Assembly (NCBI RefSeq): GCF_900177425.1
Contig: NZ_LT840184.1
Span: 1,979,213 to 2,043,212 of the forward strand
Direction of reading: 5' to 3'
DNA from: Paenibacillus uliginis N3/975
Lineage (GTDB): Bacteria > Bacillota > Bacilli > Paenibacillales > Paenibacillaceae
Length of the DNA stretch: 64,000 nt
In this document: piece by piece, positions 42,228-52,200 of the stretch
How positions within the stretch are numbered: the first letter of the stretch is position 1
How the letters are laid out: every line of letters starts with the position of its first letter
Notes under the pieces: generated by a model
What the model was told of the DNA's origin: nothing
The model's database searches: none
What the model saw: the letters and a program-made list of their open reading frames with translations, nothing else
Translations under genes and position numbers: made by a program

Positions 42228-42827
42228 ATCATCGAACGTCTAACCAAAAAAGACCGGCACCAGAGTTTGATTCAGCTGATTGATGATAACCCTTTTGTCA
42301 CGGACCGTGAGCTGACGCGCCAGCTTAAAGTGAGCATACAGACGATTCGCCTCGACCGGATGGAACTCGGCATTCCGGAGCTTCGAGAGCGGATGAAACA
42401 GATGGCGGAGCACTCATACGATCAGGTCCGTTCACTGTCACTGGATGAGGTGGTCGGTGATGTGGTGGATTTGCAGTTGGACAAGAGCGGCATATCGATA
42501 TTTGAGATTCGGGAAGAGCATGTATTCAGCAAGACGCTGATTGCGAGAGGACATTATGTTTTTGCTCAGGCTAACTCATTGGCAGTCGCGGTTATCAATG
42601 ATGAAATTGCGCTGACTTCCTCAGCAGATATCCGTTTTTTACGGCAGGTTCGGCTTGGAGAGAAGTGTATCGCAAAAGCTTATGTGCGTTCAAACGCAGG
42701 ACAGAAGGGCAAGGCTAAAGTTGAAGTGTTCACTTATGTCGGTGATGAAATGGTGTTCCAGGGTAATTTCATCGTATACCGGTCGACAGGAGAGGAACAG
42801 AGCCAAGCAAAGGAGGATACAACATGA
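42228..42827 (+). CDS. fapR: Fatty-acid and phospholipid regulator FapR (non-standard AUC start proposed)
   Basis: FapR represses lipid synthesis genes and is released by malonyl-CoA. The product has an N-terminal DeoR-like helix-turn-helix (VTDRELTRQLKVSIQTIRLD) and a hot-dog effector domain with FAQANSLAVAVINDEIALT. Family members begin about 19-21 residues before PFVTD. The matching codons here (ATC GAA CGT CTA ACC) have no ATG, GTG or TTG, yet AAGGAG (42215-42220) is spaced 7 bases from ATC 42228. The first standard codon, TTG 42267, would delete part of the HTH domain and has no ribosome-binding site. The end overlaps plsX by 4 bases. Confidence 0.85.
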   Translation: MIERLTKKDRHQSLIQLIDDNPFVTDRELTRQLKVSIQTIRLDRMELGIPELRERMKQMAEHSYDQVRSLSLDEVVGDVVDLQLDKSGISIFEIREEHVFSKTLIARGHYVFAQANSLAVAVINDEIALTSSADIRFLRQVRLGEKCIAKAYVRSNAGQKGKAKVEVFTYVGDEMVFQGNFIVYRSTGEEQSQAKEDTT

Positions 42828-43810
42828 GAATTGCTATAGACGCCATGGGCGGTGACAACGCTCCGCAGAGCACGGTGGAAGGAGCGGTAGCTGCAGCACA
42901 GGAATGGAAAGACACCGAGATCATTCTTGTCGGCGATCAGAGCCGGATGGCGCCGTTTCTCAAGGAGCGGCCCTCGAACCTGACACTGCGCCACACGAGT
43001 GAGATCATTGAGGCAGAGGACGAGCCCGTTAAGGCAGTGCGCCGCAAGAAGGATGCCTCGATGGTTGTTGCCGGAAGAATGATCCGTGAGGGTGAAGCGG
43101 AAGCTATGATTTCGGCAGGAAATACGGGTGCACTGATGACAACCGGATTGCTCGTTGTGGGACGGATGCAGGGTATTGAACGTCCTGCGCTGGCACCGAT
43201 GATTCCTACACTAGATGGTAAAGGTGTACTGGCATTGGATTTGGGTGCGAATATGGATTCCAAGCCGGAGCATTTGCAGCAGTATGCACTGATGGGAAGC
43301 CTGTATCGTGAAAAGGTTCACGGAGTATCCAAGCCTCGTGTAGGCTTGCTGAATGTCGGAACGGAACCAGGCAAAGGCAACGAATTGACGAAGCATGCAT
43401 ACCCTCTGCTTGAACAACTGCCGATCCATTTTGTTGGCAATGTGGAGGCTCGTGATGTAATGAACGGCGTTTGCGACGTACTGGTTTGCGACGGATTCGC
43501 GGGAAACATCCTGTTGAAATCGATCGAAGGAACCGCGGGAGCGCTATTCTCACTGCTTAAGGAACAGTTCAGTCAGTCATTGAAGACAAAATTGGCAGCC
43601 GCCATGATGATGCCACAGCTAAAAAATCTAAAGTCGATCATGGATTACAAAGAGCACGGAGGGGCACCTCTCCTTGGATTAAGCGGTCTTGTGGTCAAGA
43701 GCCACGGCTCAGCAGACGGCAACGCAATTAAAAATGCGGTTCGACAAGCCCGAGTAGCCATGCAAAATCGTTTGGTCGAAAGCATTTCAAACGAAATTAG
43801 CGGGAAGTGA
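42824..43810 (+). CDS. plsX: Phosphate acyltransferase PlsX
   Basis: PlsX converts acyl-ACP and phosphate to acyl-phosphate, the first step of phospholipid synthesis in Gram-positives. The 328-residue protein has the family start IAIDAMGGDNAP, SAGNTGALMT and LNVGTEPGKGNELTK. ATG overlaps the fapR stop (ATGA), so the two are coupled. AAAGGAGG is located just before it. Confidence 0.96.
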   Translation: MRIAIDAMGGDNAPQSTVEGAVAAAQEWKDTEIILVGDQSRMAPFLKERPSNLTLRHTSEIIEAEDEPVKAVRRKKDASMVVAGRMIREGEAEAMISAGNTGALMTTGLLVVGRMQGIERPALAPMIPTLDGKGVLALDLGANMDSKPEHLQQYALMGSLYREKVHGVSKPRVGLLNVGTEPGKGNELTKHAYPLLEQLPIHFVGNVEARDVMNGVCDVLVCDGFAGNILLKSIEGTAGALFSLLKEQFSQSLKTKLAAAMMMPQLKNLKSIMDYKEHGGAPLLGLSGLVVKSHGSADGNAIKNAVRQARVAMQNRLVESISNEISGK

Positions 43811-43818
43811 GTGAGAAT

Positions 43819-44811
43819 ATGAACAACAATTTACGTTCGGTTGGTATTATTGGTACTGGCAAATATGTCCCTGAGAAAATTTTAACGAACAGTGATTTGG
43901 AAAAAATGGTGGAAACGAGCGATGAGTGGATCGTCTCCCGCACAGGCATCAAGGAGCGGCATATCGCGTCTCCGGAACAGGCCACTTCGGATCTGGCCTA
44001 CGAAGCTGCTGTAAAGGCATTGGAGTCAGCTGGAATGACGGGTCAGGACCTGGACCTGATCATCGTCGCTACCGTAACGCCCGACATGTCTTTTCCTTCC
44101 ACGGCTTGCCTGCTTCAGGATCGTCTTGGCGCGAAAAAAGCGGCAGCTTTTGACTTGTCGGCTGCCTGCTCAGGATTCGTCTATGGGCTGGCGACAGCAA
44201 CGAATTTCTTGCAGACAGGAATGTACAATAATGCGCTCGTGATTGGTGCAGACTGTCTGTCTCGAATTACAGATTACTCGGACCGTAATACCTGCGTTTT
44301 GTTCGGTGATGGCGCAGGTGCGGTCATCCTTGGTGAAGTGCCGCAAGGACGCGGCTTCCAAGCCTTTGACCTCGGAGCAGAGGGCGCTGGTGGTGCTCAT
44401 TTGTATCTCGAAGCAGGCGGCTCTCGCTTGCCTGCTTCAGCGGATACACTTGAAGCAAATAAACATTTTATCTATATGAACGGACGTGAAGTGTTCAAAT
44501 TCGCTGTTCGGGTCATGAGCTCTGCAACAGAGACGGTATTGTCCAAAGCGGGTGTAACCAAAGAAAATATCGACCTGTTCATTCCTCACCAGGCGAATGT
44601 CCGAATTATTCAATCCGCCAAGGAGCGTTTAAATCTTCCGGATGAAAAAGTTATGATCAATGTTGATAAATATGCCAACACTTCAGCAGCTTCGGTTCCG
44701 CTGGCTCTGGTAGAGGCGTACGAAGAGGGCCGTATCAAGGAAGGCGATACCGTCGTTATGGTTGGTTTTGGCGGGGGTCTGACTTGGGGAGCATCCGTTC
44801 TTAAATGGTAA
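43819..44811 (+). CDS. fabH: 3-Oxoacyl-ACP synthase III
   Basis: FabH starts fatty acid chains from acyl-CoA and malonyl-ACP; in this group of bacteria branched primers are preferred. The 330-residue protein has catalytic Cys in DLSAACSGF, His in PHQANVRI and Asn in YANTSAAS. The start at ATG 43819 fits the family beginning; a GTG at 43807 overlaps the plsX stop and would add four residues. Confidence 0.95.
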   Translation: MNNNLRSVGIIGTGKYVPEKILTNSDLEKMVETSDEWIVSRTGIKERHIASPEQATSDLAYEAAVKALESAGMTGQDLDLIIVATVTPDMSFPSTACLLQDRLGAKKAAAFDLSAACSGFVYGLATATNFLQTGMYNNALVIGADCLSRITDYSDRNTCVLFGDGAGAVILGEVPQGRGFQAFDLGAEGAGGAHLYLEAGGSRLPASADTLEANKHFIYMNGREVFKFAVRVMSSATETVLSKAGVTKENIDLFIPHQANVRIIQSAKERLNLPDEKVMINVDKYANTSAASVPLALVEAYEEGRIKEGDTVVMVGFGGGLTWGASVLKW

Positions 44812-44850
44812 TTTTAAATTAAATTGAATCAGCTGAGAGGAGCCGTACAT

Positions 44851-45771
44851 TTGGGCAAAATAGCATTTGTGTTTCCCGGACAGGGTGCACAGTCGATAGG
44901 TATGGCTAAAGATGTGTTTGAAGAGGTTTCCTCTTCCCAGCGCGTCATTGAGACCGTCGACGAAAGTCTTGGATTTTCGCTTAGCTCTATTATGTTTGAA
45001 GGTCCCGATCAGGAGCTGAAGCAAACCTACAACACACAGCCTGCACTACTTGCTGCAAGCGTGGCATATTTGGAGGCCTTCCGCGAAAAGGGTATCACTC
45101 CCGATTATGTGGCCGGTCACAGCCTTGGTGAGTACAGTGCACTGGTAGCTGCAGGAGTTTTGTCTTTAGAGGAGGCAGCGGTGATTGTCCGTGCACGCGG
45201 CGAGTATATGGAGCAAGCTGTACCAGGCGGACAAGGTGCCATGGCTGCTGTCCTAGGAGCCGACCGTGAAGCGTTAAGCAATCTGTGCTGCAGTATTTCA
45301 GAGGATGGAACACCTGTTGAGCTTGCTAACATGAACTGTCCGGGACAGATCGTCATTTCCGGTTCCGCAGAAGGTGTGGGCGCTGCTGCAGAACGTGTGA
45401 AAGAAGCAGGTGGCAAACGGGCTATTCCGCTGGAAGTCAGCGGTCCTTTCCACTCATCTCTGATGAAAGAGGCAGCTGATCGTCTCGCTGGGAAGCTGAA
45501 AAATGTTAAGTTGTCTACTCCGGCTGTGCCTGTTGTAGCCAACGTGACTGCTCTTCCGGTCAGCGACGTTGAAGAAATCCGGAAACTGCTGGTGGAACAG
45601 GTCTATTCCCCGGTTTTATGGCAGGACAGTGTGGAATGGATGATCAGTCAAGGCGTCGATACCTTTGTAGAGATCGGGCCGGGCAATGTTCTTACCGGAT
45701 TAATCAAGAAAATTGATAAAAGTGTGAAGCTTATCAATATTAACAGCCTAAGCAGCATTAAAGAGCTTTAG
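44851..45771 (+). CDS. fabD: Malonyl-CoA:ACP transacylase
   Basis: FabD moves malonyl groups from CoA to ACP. The 306-residue protein has FVFPGQGAQSIGM, the nucleophile Ser in GHSLGEYSA, and the catalytic His in SGPFHSSLM. TTG 44851, 8 bases after GAGAGGAG, matches the family N-terminus; an earlier TTG at 44824 is less likely. It is followed by a small repeat remnant before fabG. Confidence 0.95.
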   Translation: MGKIAFVFPGQGAQSIGMAKDVFEEVSSSQRVIETVDESLGFSLSSIMFEGPDQELKQTYNTQPALLAASVAYLEAFREKGITPDYVAGHSLGEYSALVAAGVLSLEEAAVIVRARGEYMEQAVPGGQGAMAAVLGADREALSNLCCSISEDGTPVELANMNCPGQIVISGSAEGVGAAAERVKEAGGKRAIPLEVSGPFHSSLMKEAADRLAGKLKNVKLSTPAVPVVANVTALPVSDVEEIRKLLVEQVYSPVLWQDSVEWMISQGVDTFVEIGPGNVLTGLIKKIDKSVKLININSLSSIKEL

Positions 45772-45785
45772 ACTCTTTAAGTTTG

Positions 45786-45813
45786 TGTTCAAAAAATTGT
45801 TTGAACAGCCTCT
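45786..45813. repeat. Short derivative of the 34.2 kb repeat
   Basis: TGTTCAAA (45786-45793) and TTTGAACA (45800-45807) form a perfect inverted repeat, followed by GCCTCT. Read on the other strand, AGAGGCTGTTCAAA matches the start AGAGGTTGTTCAAA of the larger element at 34231, with the whole interior missing. Confidence 0.5.
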
Positions 45814-45866
45814 AATGAGTTGAAGCAGCAGTTAGATGGGTAAACTCGAGGAAAGGAGGTACATTC

Positions 45867-46616
45867 ATGATCGAAGCTTTAAAAGGGCAAACGGCTCTAG
45901 TTACAGGCGCTTCCCGCGGTATCGGGCGCAGTATTGCACTCGCATTAGCGGGCATGGGGGCTAATGTCGCTGTGAATTATTCCGGTAATGAGGCTGCCGC
46001 CAATGAAGTTGTAGCTGAAATACGGGCCAAAGGCGTAGAGGCGATTGCCTTGAAAGCCAATGTCGGAATCAGTACCGAAGCTGATGCTCTCGTTAAGCAA
46101 GTAATCGATGCATGGGGCAGAATTGATATTCTGGTGAATAATGCGGGGATTACTAGAGATAATTTAATCATGCGGATGAAAGAAGAAGAATTCGATCAAG
46201 TGATCGAAACGAATCTGAAGGGTGTGTTTAACTGTCTCAAAGCGGTAACCCGTCCGATGATGAAGCAGCGTTATGGGCGCATCATTAATATTTCATCTGT
46301 TGTAGGAGCGCTCGGTAATCCGGGACAAGCCAACTATGTTGCAGCGAAGGCAGGAGTCATCGGTCTGACGAAATCGGCAGCACGTGAGCTTGCTTCTCGT
46401 GGAATTACAGTAAACGCGGTTGCGCCTGGATTTATTGATACAGACATGACGCGGGAGCTGCCGGAAGACATGCGTGAAAAGCTTATGGGAGATATCCCGC
46501 TTGCACGTCTTGGAAAGCCGGAAGAGATCGCAGATGTCGTTACTTTCCTGGCCTCTTCCGGAGCGTCTTATATGACAGGGCAGGTCCTGCATGTAGACGG
46601 CGGGATGTATATGTAA
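45867..46616 (+). CDS. fabG: 3-Oxoacyl-ACP reductase
   Basis: FabG carries out the NADPH-dependent reduction in each fatty acid cycle. The 249-residue short-chain dehydrogenase has the cofactor motif TGASRGIG (14-21), NNAG, catalytic Ser (about 143), and YVAAKAG with Tyr/Lys. AAAGGAGGTACATTC precedes the ATG. Confidence 0.95.
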   Translation: MIEALKGQTALVTGASRGIGRSIALALAGMGANVAVNYSGNEAAANEVVAEIRAKGVEAIALKANVGISTEADALVKQVIDAWGRIDILVNNAGITRDNLIMRMKEEEFDQVIETNLKGVFNCLKAVTRPMMKQRYGRIINISSVVGALGNPGQANYVAAKAGVIGLTKSAARELASRGITVNAVAPGFIDTDMTRELPEDMREKLMGDIPLARLGKPEEIADVVTFLASSGASYMTGQVLHVDGGMYM

Positions 46617-46727
46617 GGACGGTTTCGTCATGACAGCAAATCCGTCGCAATAAATAACGTTTTCAATTGCCTTCTATGGCAATTTGAAATCATATCTCGT
46701 ATAATTACCAAAGAGGAGGTGAGCCGG

Positions 46728-46961
46728 ATGTCCGATGTATTGGAACGCGTGAAACGCATCGTCGTCGACCGCCTGGGTGCTGACGAAGCCGACGTAACAT
46801 TAGAAGCATCTTTCAAAGATGACCTTGGAGCTGATTCTCTCGATGTAGTAGAATTGGTGATGGAATTGGAAGATGAGTTTGATATGGAGATCTCTGATGA
46901 AGATGCAGAGAAAATTACGACCGTAGGTGAAGTTGTTAAGTACATACAATCTCATACCTAA
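46728..46961 (+). CDS. acpP: Acyl carrier protein
   Basis: The 77-residue acidic carrier holds the growing chain on a phosphopantetheine attached to the Ser of GADSLDVVE. ATG 46728 follows AGGAGGTGAGCCGG. A TATAAT at 46700-46705 and an upstream inverted repeat, AATTGCC/GGCAATT (46666-46684), suggest an additional internal promoter for the highly expressed acpP. Confidence 0.96.
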   Translation: MSDVLERVKRIVVDRLGADEADVTLEASFKDDLGADSLDVVELVMELEDEFDMEISDEDAEKITTVGEVVKYIQSHT

Positions 46962-47118
46962 GTCTTAAAGTTGAGTCCCGTTCTTGTTGTAAGGCGGGAC
47001 TTCTCCACTTTCAAGAAAATGATTTTCATGTATTAAATCAATTTGATAGATAATTGCTGCCTTGAACTTTCTGCAGTCTTTGGAAAGGTAGGGGCAGTCC
47101 ATATAGAGGTGAGTCTGT

Positions 47119-48357
47119 TTGAATCAAAGAGTGGTTGTAACAGGAATGGGTGTCATGACCTCCTTGGGTCAAGACCTCGAAACATTTTGGAATAGTCTGA
47201 TGAGTGGTAAATCCGGTGTGTCGCATGTTGAAGCCTTTGATGTCAGTGGCTATACGACACAGATTGCCGCATCAGTAAAGGATTTTAATCCGGAAGATTA
47301 CATGGATCGCAAGGAAGCTCGCAAGATGGACCGTTTTGTCCAGTTTGCGGTTGCAGCAGGCAGTAAAGCGCTTGAAAACAGCGGAATTAAGATTGGTGTT
47401 AACGCTGAAGCAGAACGTGTCGGTGTATCGATTGGCTCCGGCATTGGCGGATTGGGAACATGGGAAGACCAGCATAACATATTGCTGGAAAAGGGCCCTA
47501 AGCGTGTAAGTCCGTTTTTCATTCCGATGATGATCGCTAATATGGCTTCTGGTCAAATGTCGATTAATTTGGGTGCCAAAGGACCGAACACAACTCAGGT
47601 GACCGCCTGTGCTACCGGCAGCCACTCTATCGGTGATTCTTTCCGTTTGATCCAGCGCGGAGATGCTGACGTAATGGTGTGCGGTGGTGCTGAAGCTACC
47701 ATCCGTCCAACAGGCATGGCCGGTTTCTGCGCGATGCGTGCGATGTCAACCCGTAATGATGAGCCTGAGAAGGCAAGCCGTCCGTTTGATACTGGGCGTG
47801 ACGGATTCGTAATGGGTGAAGGTGCTGGGGTGCTGATACTGGAATCTTTGGAGCATGCACAGAAGCGCGGTGCCAAAATTTACGCTGAGGTTATCGGTTA
47901 TGGATTAAGTGCTGATGCCTACCACATTACCGAGCCTAATCCGGATGGCGCAGCACGTTGTATGAAGATGGCTATTCGAGATGCAGGTATTACTCCGGAA
48001 GACATTGATTACATCAATGCTCATGGAACATCCACACCGGTTGGCGACCGTTCGGAGACCAAGGCAGTCAAGATGGCGTTGGGCGATCATGCTTATAAAG
48101 TTGCGGTGAGCTCCACCAAATCGATGACAGGCCATTTGCTTGGTGCTGCAGGCGGTGTGGAAGCCGTTATTTGTGCACTGAGCCTTGGAAACCAGACGAT
48201 CGTTCCTACGATTAATCTTGAGGATCAGGATCCAGAATGCGATCTTGATTATGTGCCAAATAAACCAAGAAAAGCCGAATTGAACGTCGTTATGTCCAAT
48301 TCGTTTGGATTTGGGGGCCACAACGCCACCATTATTCTGAAAAAATACGCCGAGTAA
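47119..48357 (+). CDS. fabF: 3-Oxoacyl-ACP synthase II
   Basis: FabF elongates acyl-ACP by condensation with malonyl-ACP. The 412-residue protein has catalytic Cys in TACATGSHSIG, His in NAHGTSTPVGD and His in MTGHLLGAAGG. It starts with a TTG (MNQRVVVTGMGVMTSLG) after AGAGGTGAG. rnc follows within 9 bases. Confidence 0.96.
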   Translation: MNQRVVVTGMGVMTSLGQDLETFWNSLMSGKSGVSHVEAFDVSGYTTQIAASVKDFNPEDYMDRKEARKMDRFVQFAVAAGSKALENSGIKIGVNAEAERVGVSIGSGIGGLGTWEDQHNILLEKGPKRVSPFFIPMMIANMASGQMSINLGAKGPNTTQVTACATGSHSIGDSFRLIQRGDADVMVCGGAEATIRPTGMAGFCAMRAMSTRNDEPEKASRPFDTGRDGFVMGEGAGVLILESLEHAQKRGAKIYAEVIGYGLSADAYHITEPNPDGAARCMKMAIRDAGITPEDIDYINAHGTSTPVGDRSETKAVKMALGDHAYKVAVSSTKSMTGHLLGAAGGVEAVICALSLGNQTIVPTINLEDQDPECDLDYVPNKPRKAELNVVMSNSFGFGGHNATIILKKYAE

Positions 48358-48366
48358 GGGGACAGT

Positions 48367-49068
48367 GTGTTGAGTGGAGATCTGAAGCAGTTACAGCATA
48401 AACTTCAAATCCAGTTTCGTAACGGGATGCTGCTGAAGCAGGCCTTTACCCACGCCTCATATGTCAACGAACATCGTTTTAGCCAGAGTCAGGATAACGA
48501 GCGTCTGGAATTTCTGGGTGACGCCGTACTGGAACTCACGGTGAGTGAGTTCTTGTACGACCTTTACCCAGATCGTCCAGAAGGGGAACTGACAAAACTC
48601 CGGGCCGCAATCGTTTGCGAGCCCTCGTTGGTCAAATTTGCTGAAAGACTGGATTTTGGCCGTTATGTGCTCTTAGGCAAGGGAGAAGAAATGACGGGCG
48701 GACGAACCCGCCCGGCTCTTCTTGCCGACGTGTTCGAATCTTTTGTGGGGGCGCTCTATCTCGATCAAGGGTTAGAGGCAGTTCGTTCATTTTTGAGTGA
48801 TCATGTATTCCGATCGGTCACAGTGAACGGCCGGCCTCAAATGAGCGATTATAAGACCGAGCTTCAAGAACTAACACAGCATCACGGTATGGGTACGCTG
48901 GAATATCGTATCGTTGAAGAGCGGGGACCTGCGCATGAACGTGAGTTTGTCTCTGAGGTATTTATGGGAAGCGAATGTCTTGGACGCGGCAGTGGCCGAT
49001 CCAAGAAAGAAGCCGAGCAGCAGGCAGCGGCAGTAGCCTTAAAGCAGCTGAAGCGCGCTAACGCCTAA
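48367..49068 (+). CDS. rnc: Ribonuclease III
   Basis: RNase III cuts double-stranded RNA and processes rRNA and mRNAs. The 233-residue protein has the signature NERLEFLGDAVLELTVSE with catalytic acidic residues, EDVF-like LADVFESFVGALYLD, and a C-terminal dsRNA-binding domain (DYKTELQELTQHHG... RSKKEAEQQAAAVAL). GTG 48367 or the next codon TTG 48370 may be the start; the ribosome-binding AAGGGG suits either. Confidence 0.95.
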   Translation: MLSGDLKQLQHKLQIQFRNGMLLKQAFTHASYVNEHRFSQSQDNERLEFLGDAVLELTVSEFLYDLYPDRPEGELTKLRAAIVCEPSLVKFAERLDFGRYVLLGKGEEMTGGRTRPALLADVFESFVGALYLDQGLEAVRSFLSDHVFRSVTVNGRPQMSDYKTELQELTQHHGMGTLEYRIVEERGPAHEREFVSEVFMGSECLGRGSGRSKKEAEQQAAAVALKQLKRANA

Positions 49069-49091
49069 GCTTCGCCGATGTGAGGACAAAC

Positions 49092-49157
49092 AAAGAGCAA
49101 AGATCAGTCAAGAGGACAACCGGAAACCCGAGTTCACGACTGTTTTTTGCTCTTTTT
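49092..49157 (+). terminator. Terminator between rnc and smc
   Basis: AAAGAGCAAA...CAGTC pairs with GACTG...TTTTGCTCTTT, and the T-run reaches the end of the 3' arm. It limits read-through into smc, which has its own extended -10 promoter (TGG-TACAAT, 49250-49258). Confidence 0.75.
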
Positions 49158-49282
49158 CGTTGTCCTTCCCTTAGAAGATGAAAGGAACTTCATGTTAAGA
49201 GAAGCTTCCTTACATACAGGGATTAACGGCAGCTTGAGGTTATTCGATATGGTACAATAACGGTAGAGGTGATTTGGAATAT

Positions 49283-52200
49283 ATGTTTTTGAAACGGATA
49301 GAATTAGCGGGTTTCAAATCGTTTGCCGACAAGACGGAAATGGAGTTCGTTCGGGGAATTACTGCAGTCGTCGGCCCAAATGGAAGTGGTAAGAGTAATA
49401 TCTCTGACGGCATCCGCTGGGTTTTGGGTGAACAAAGTGCGAAATCACTTCGTGGCGGCAAGATGGAAGATATCATTTTTGCCGGAAGTGATGCCCGTAA
49501 GGCTGTAAATTATGGTGAAGTATCCTTGACTCTGGATAATGAAGACCATGTGCTCCCGCTTGATTTTAATGAAGTGACTGTAACCCGTCGTGTACATCGC
49601 AGCGGTGATAGTGAATATTTAATTAACAAACAGTCATGCCGACTGAAAGATATAACTGAATTGTTTATGGATACTGGTATCGGTAAAGAGGCTTATTCCA
49701 TTATCGGACAAGGCCGGATTGAAGAGATTTTAAGTACTCGTTCCGAGGATCGCCGGGGTATATTTGAGGAAGCTTCGGGTATTGTGAAATACAAGTCCCG
49801 TAAGCGGGAATCTGTACGCAGGCTGGATGAGACGGAGCAGAACTTGCTTCGTATCCATGATCTTGTAACTGAGCTTGAGGACCAGATTGGACCATTGAAG
49901 GATCAATCGGAGAAGGCAATACGTTATAAGGAACTTAAAGAGTTGTTGAAGCGCCAAGAAATATCGTTGTATGTGTATCAGATCGAACAGATACATGGCG
50001 CATGGAGTGAGGCGAACGCCAAGCTAGAGCAGCTGAAGGAAGAACAGCTGGCGTTGTCTACGGTGGTGTCTGCACATGATGCCAAACTGGAGAACGATCG
50101 TTCAGCACTACGTCAGCTGGAAGAGGAAGTTGAAACAATCCAGAGCCAGTTGCTGCAGTACAGTGAATCATTCGAAAAAAATGAGGGTTACGGTGAAGTT
50201 CTAAAGGAGCGTCGCCGCAATCTGGAGCGGACTCGCGATCAGTTATCCCAGAACGTAGAATCTGGAGATACTCGCCTGAACGACCGGCAGGAAGAACTGG
50301 CCGCAATGAAGGTCAAGCTTGGCGCTCTGCAGAAAGAGCTGGCTGAACTGAGAGATAATCTTTCTGCAGAGGAAGCAAAGCTGGTGGGCGTTACTGGCGG
50401 AATTAGCCAGCAGCAAGAAGAGAGTTTGAAAGGTAACCTTCTGGAGCTAATGAACCGGATGGCCCAGGCTCGCAATGAAATCCGTTATGCGGATCAGCAG
50501 CAGGAGGCGTTAGGACGCCGGATGAACCGGGCTGAAGAGGAGTCCGGCAAATGGGAAGGTCAGAAAGAGGAACTGCTCAGCCGCAAAGAGCAAATCGACC
50601 GTAATGTTGAACGGTTCGGCAAGGAGATTGCTGAACTTCGCAACGGATATATTACGGAGAGCGAGCGATACAATTCGCTACAGAAGCTGCTGGAGGAAAG
50701 TCAGAACGCACTTCGCAAATGGGAACAGAAGCGGGAAGCGCAAATTTCCCGTCGTGATACGATGAAAGAAATGCAAGATGATTTCGACGGCTTTATGTTG
50801 GGTGTTAAAGAAGTGCTCAAAGCATCCCGTAAGTCTGTCCTGCATGGGGTTCACGGAGCAGTTGCTGAGCTGATCCGTGTCCCGGAAAAACTGGAATTGG
50901 CTATGGAAACGGCACTCGGTGCATCTGTACAGCACATCGTTATGGATAATGAAGCTGTCTCACGGCAAGCTATATCGTTTCTGAAGCAGCGTCAGCTGGG
51001 TCGTGCCACATTCCTGCCACTCGACGTTATTCGTCCACGTCAGGTTTCGGCTTCAGACCGCTCAATGGCTGAAGGGGAAGCTGGTTTCGTTGGGTTCGGG
51101 TCAGAGCTGGTTCAATATGATCAGAAATACAGTAGCATCGTTGGCAGCTTGCTCGGTAATGTAGTGATTGCGGAGACGCTAGAGCAGGCTAACAAAATTG
51201 CTGCCCGGTTCCAGTACCGCTACCGTGTTGTAACTCTGGAAGGAGACGTGGTCAATGCCGGCGGTTCTATGACAGGCGGTAGCCATCATAAGAAGAGCAA
51301 CAACCTTCTGGGACGTAAGCGCCAACTGGACCAGTTGGATCAGGAAATTACGGAGACGGAGAAACAGATCGGGAAGCTGCAACAGGGAGTTGAGCAGGTT
51401 AGAGGTCAGATGGTCGAGTCCCAGGACAAGCTTGATGAGCTGCGAAAATCCGGTGACGATAAACGAATAGAAGAGCAGCAAGCATCGGGTGACCGGAAAC
51501 AGCTGGAGCATGAACTTCGTCATGTTTTGGAGCAGGCAGAGCTGGCAGGTCAGGAAAAGACAAGTTACGAGCAGGAAGCCAAGGAGATTCAGGAGAGTCG
51601 CGCTCGTGCAGAAAAGCTGCTTTCTGAGCTGGAGGCTGAGGAAAAGGCGACACATCAGGCTATACAGGCTGCAGAGTTCGCCCGTAAGGCGAACGAATCC
51701 GCTAAAGACGAGCTTCAGACACAGCTGACTACGCTCAAGGTTCGGGAGGGTAAGCTTGATCAGGAAACCTTCTCATTAGAAGAGCAGTTGAAACGACTGC
51801 AGTCTGATGTGAACAACCACGAGAAAGAGCAGCGACAGAACCGGACGATGCTATCCTCCGTAGTGGCGGAATTGGAACAGAACGCTGCAGAGAGTGTAAA
51901 GCAGATCGAGGATCTGAACCATTTCAAATTGAAGAAGGACGAGGCCTCACAACAACTTGAGTTTAAACGGGCATCACGTGCACAGCTCAGTCGAAAGCTA
52001 GAGCTGGAGGAAAGTGAGACGAAGGAACAGCGAACTCAGCTGAGATCTGTTGAGGACCAGCTCCGTCAGACCGAAATTGGTGTAAACCGTCTGGATGTGG
52101 AACTGGAGAACATTTTGAAAAAATTGAGCGAGGATTACGAGCTGAGTTATGAGCTCGCGAAACATCGTTATCCCGTGCCTGAGGATGTGCCGACTGTACA

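Noticed and set aside
51179..51655. 158-codon Leu-rich minus-strand frame in smc
   Set aside because: It is the antisense of the SMC coiled coil (Glu/Gln codons read backwards as Leu), a usual artefact.
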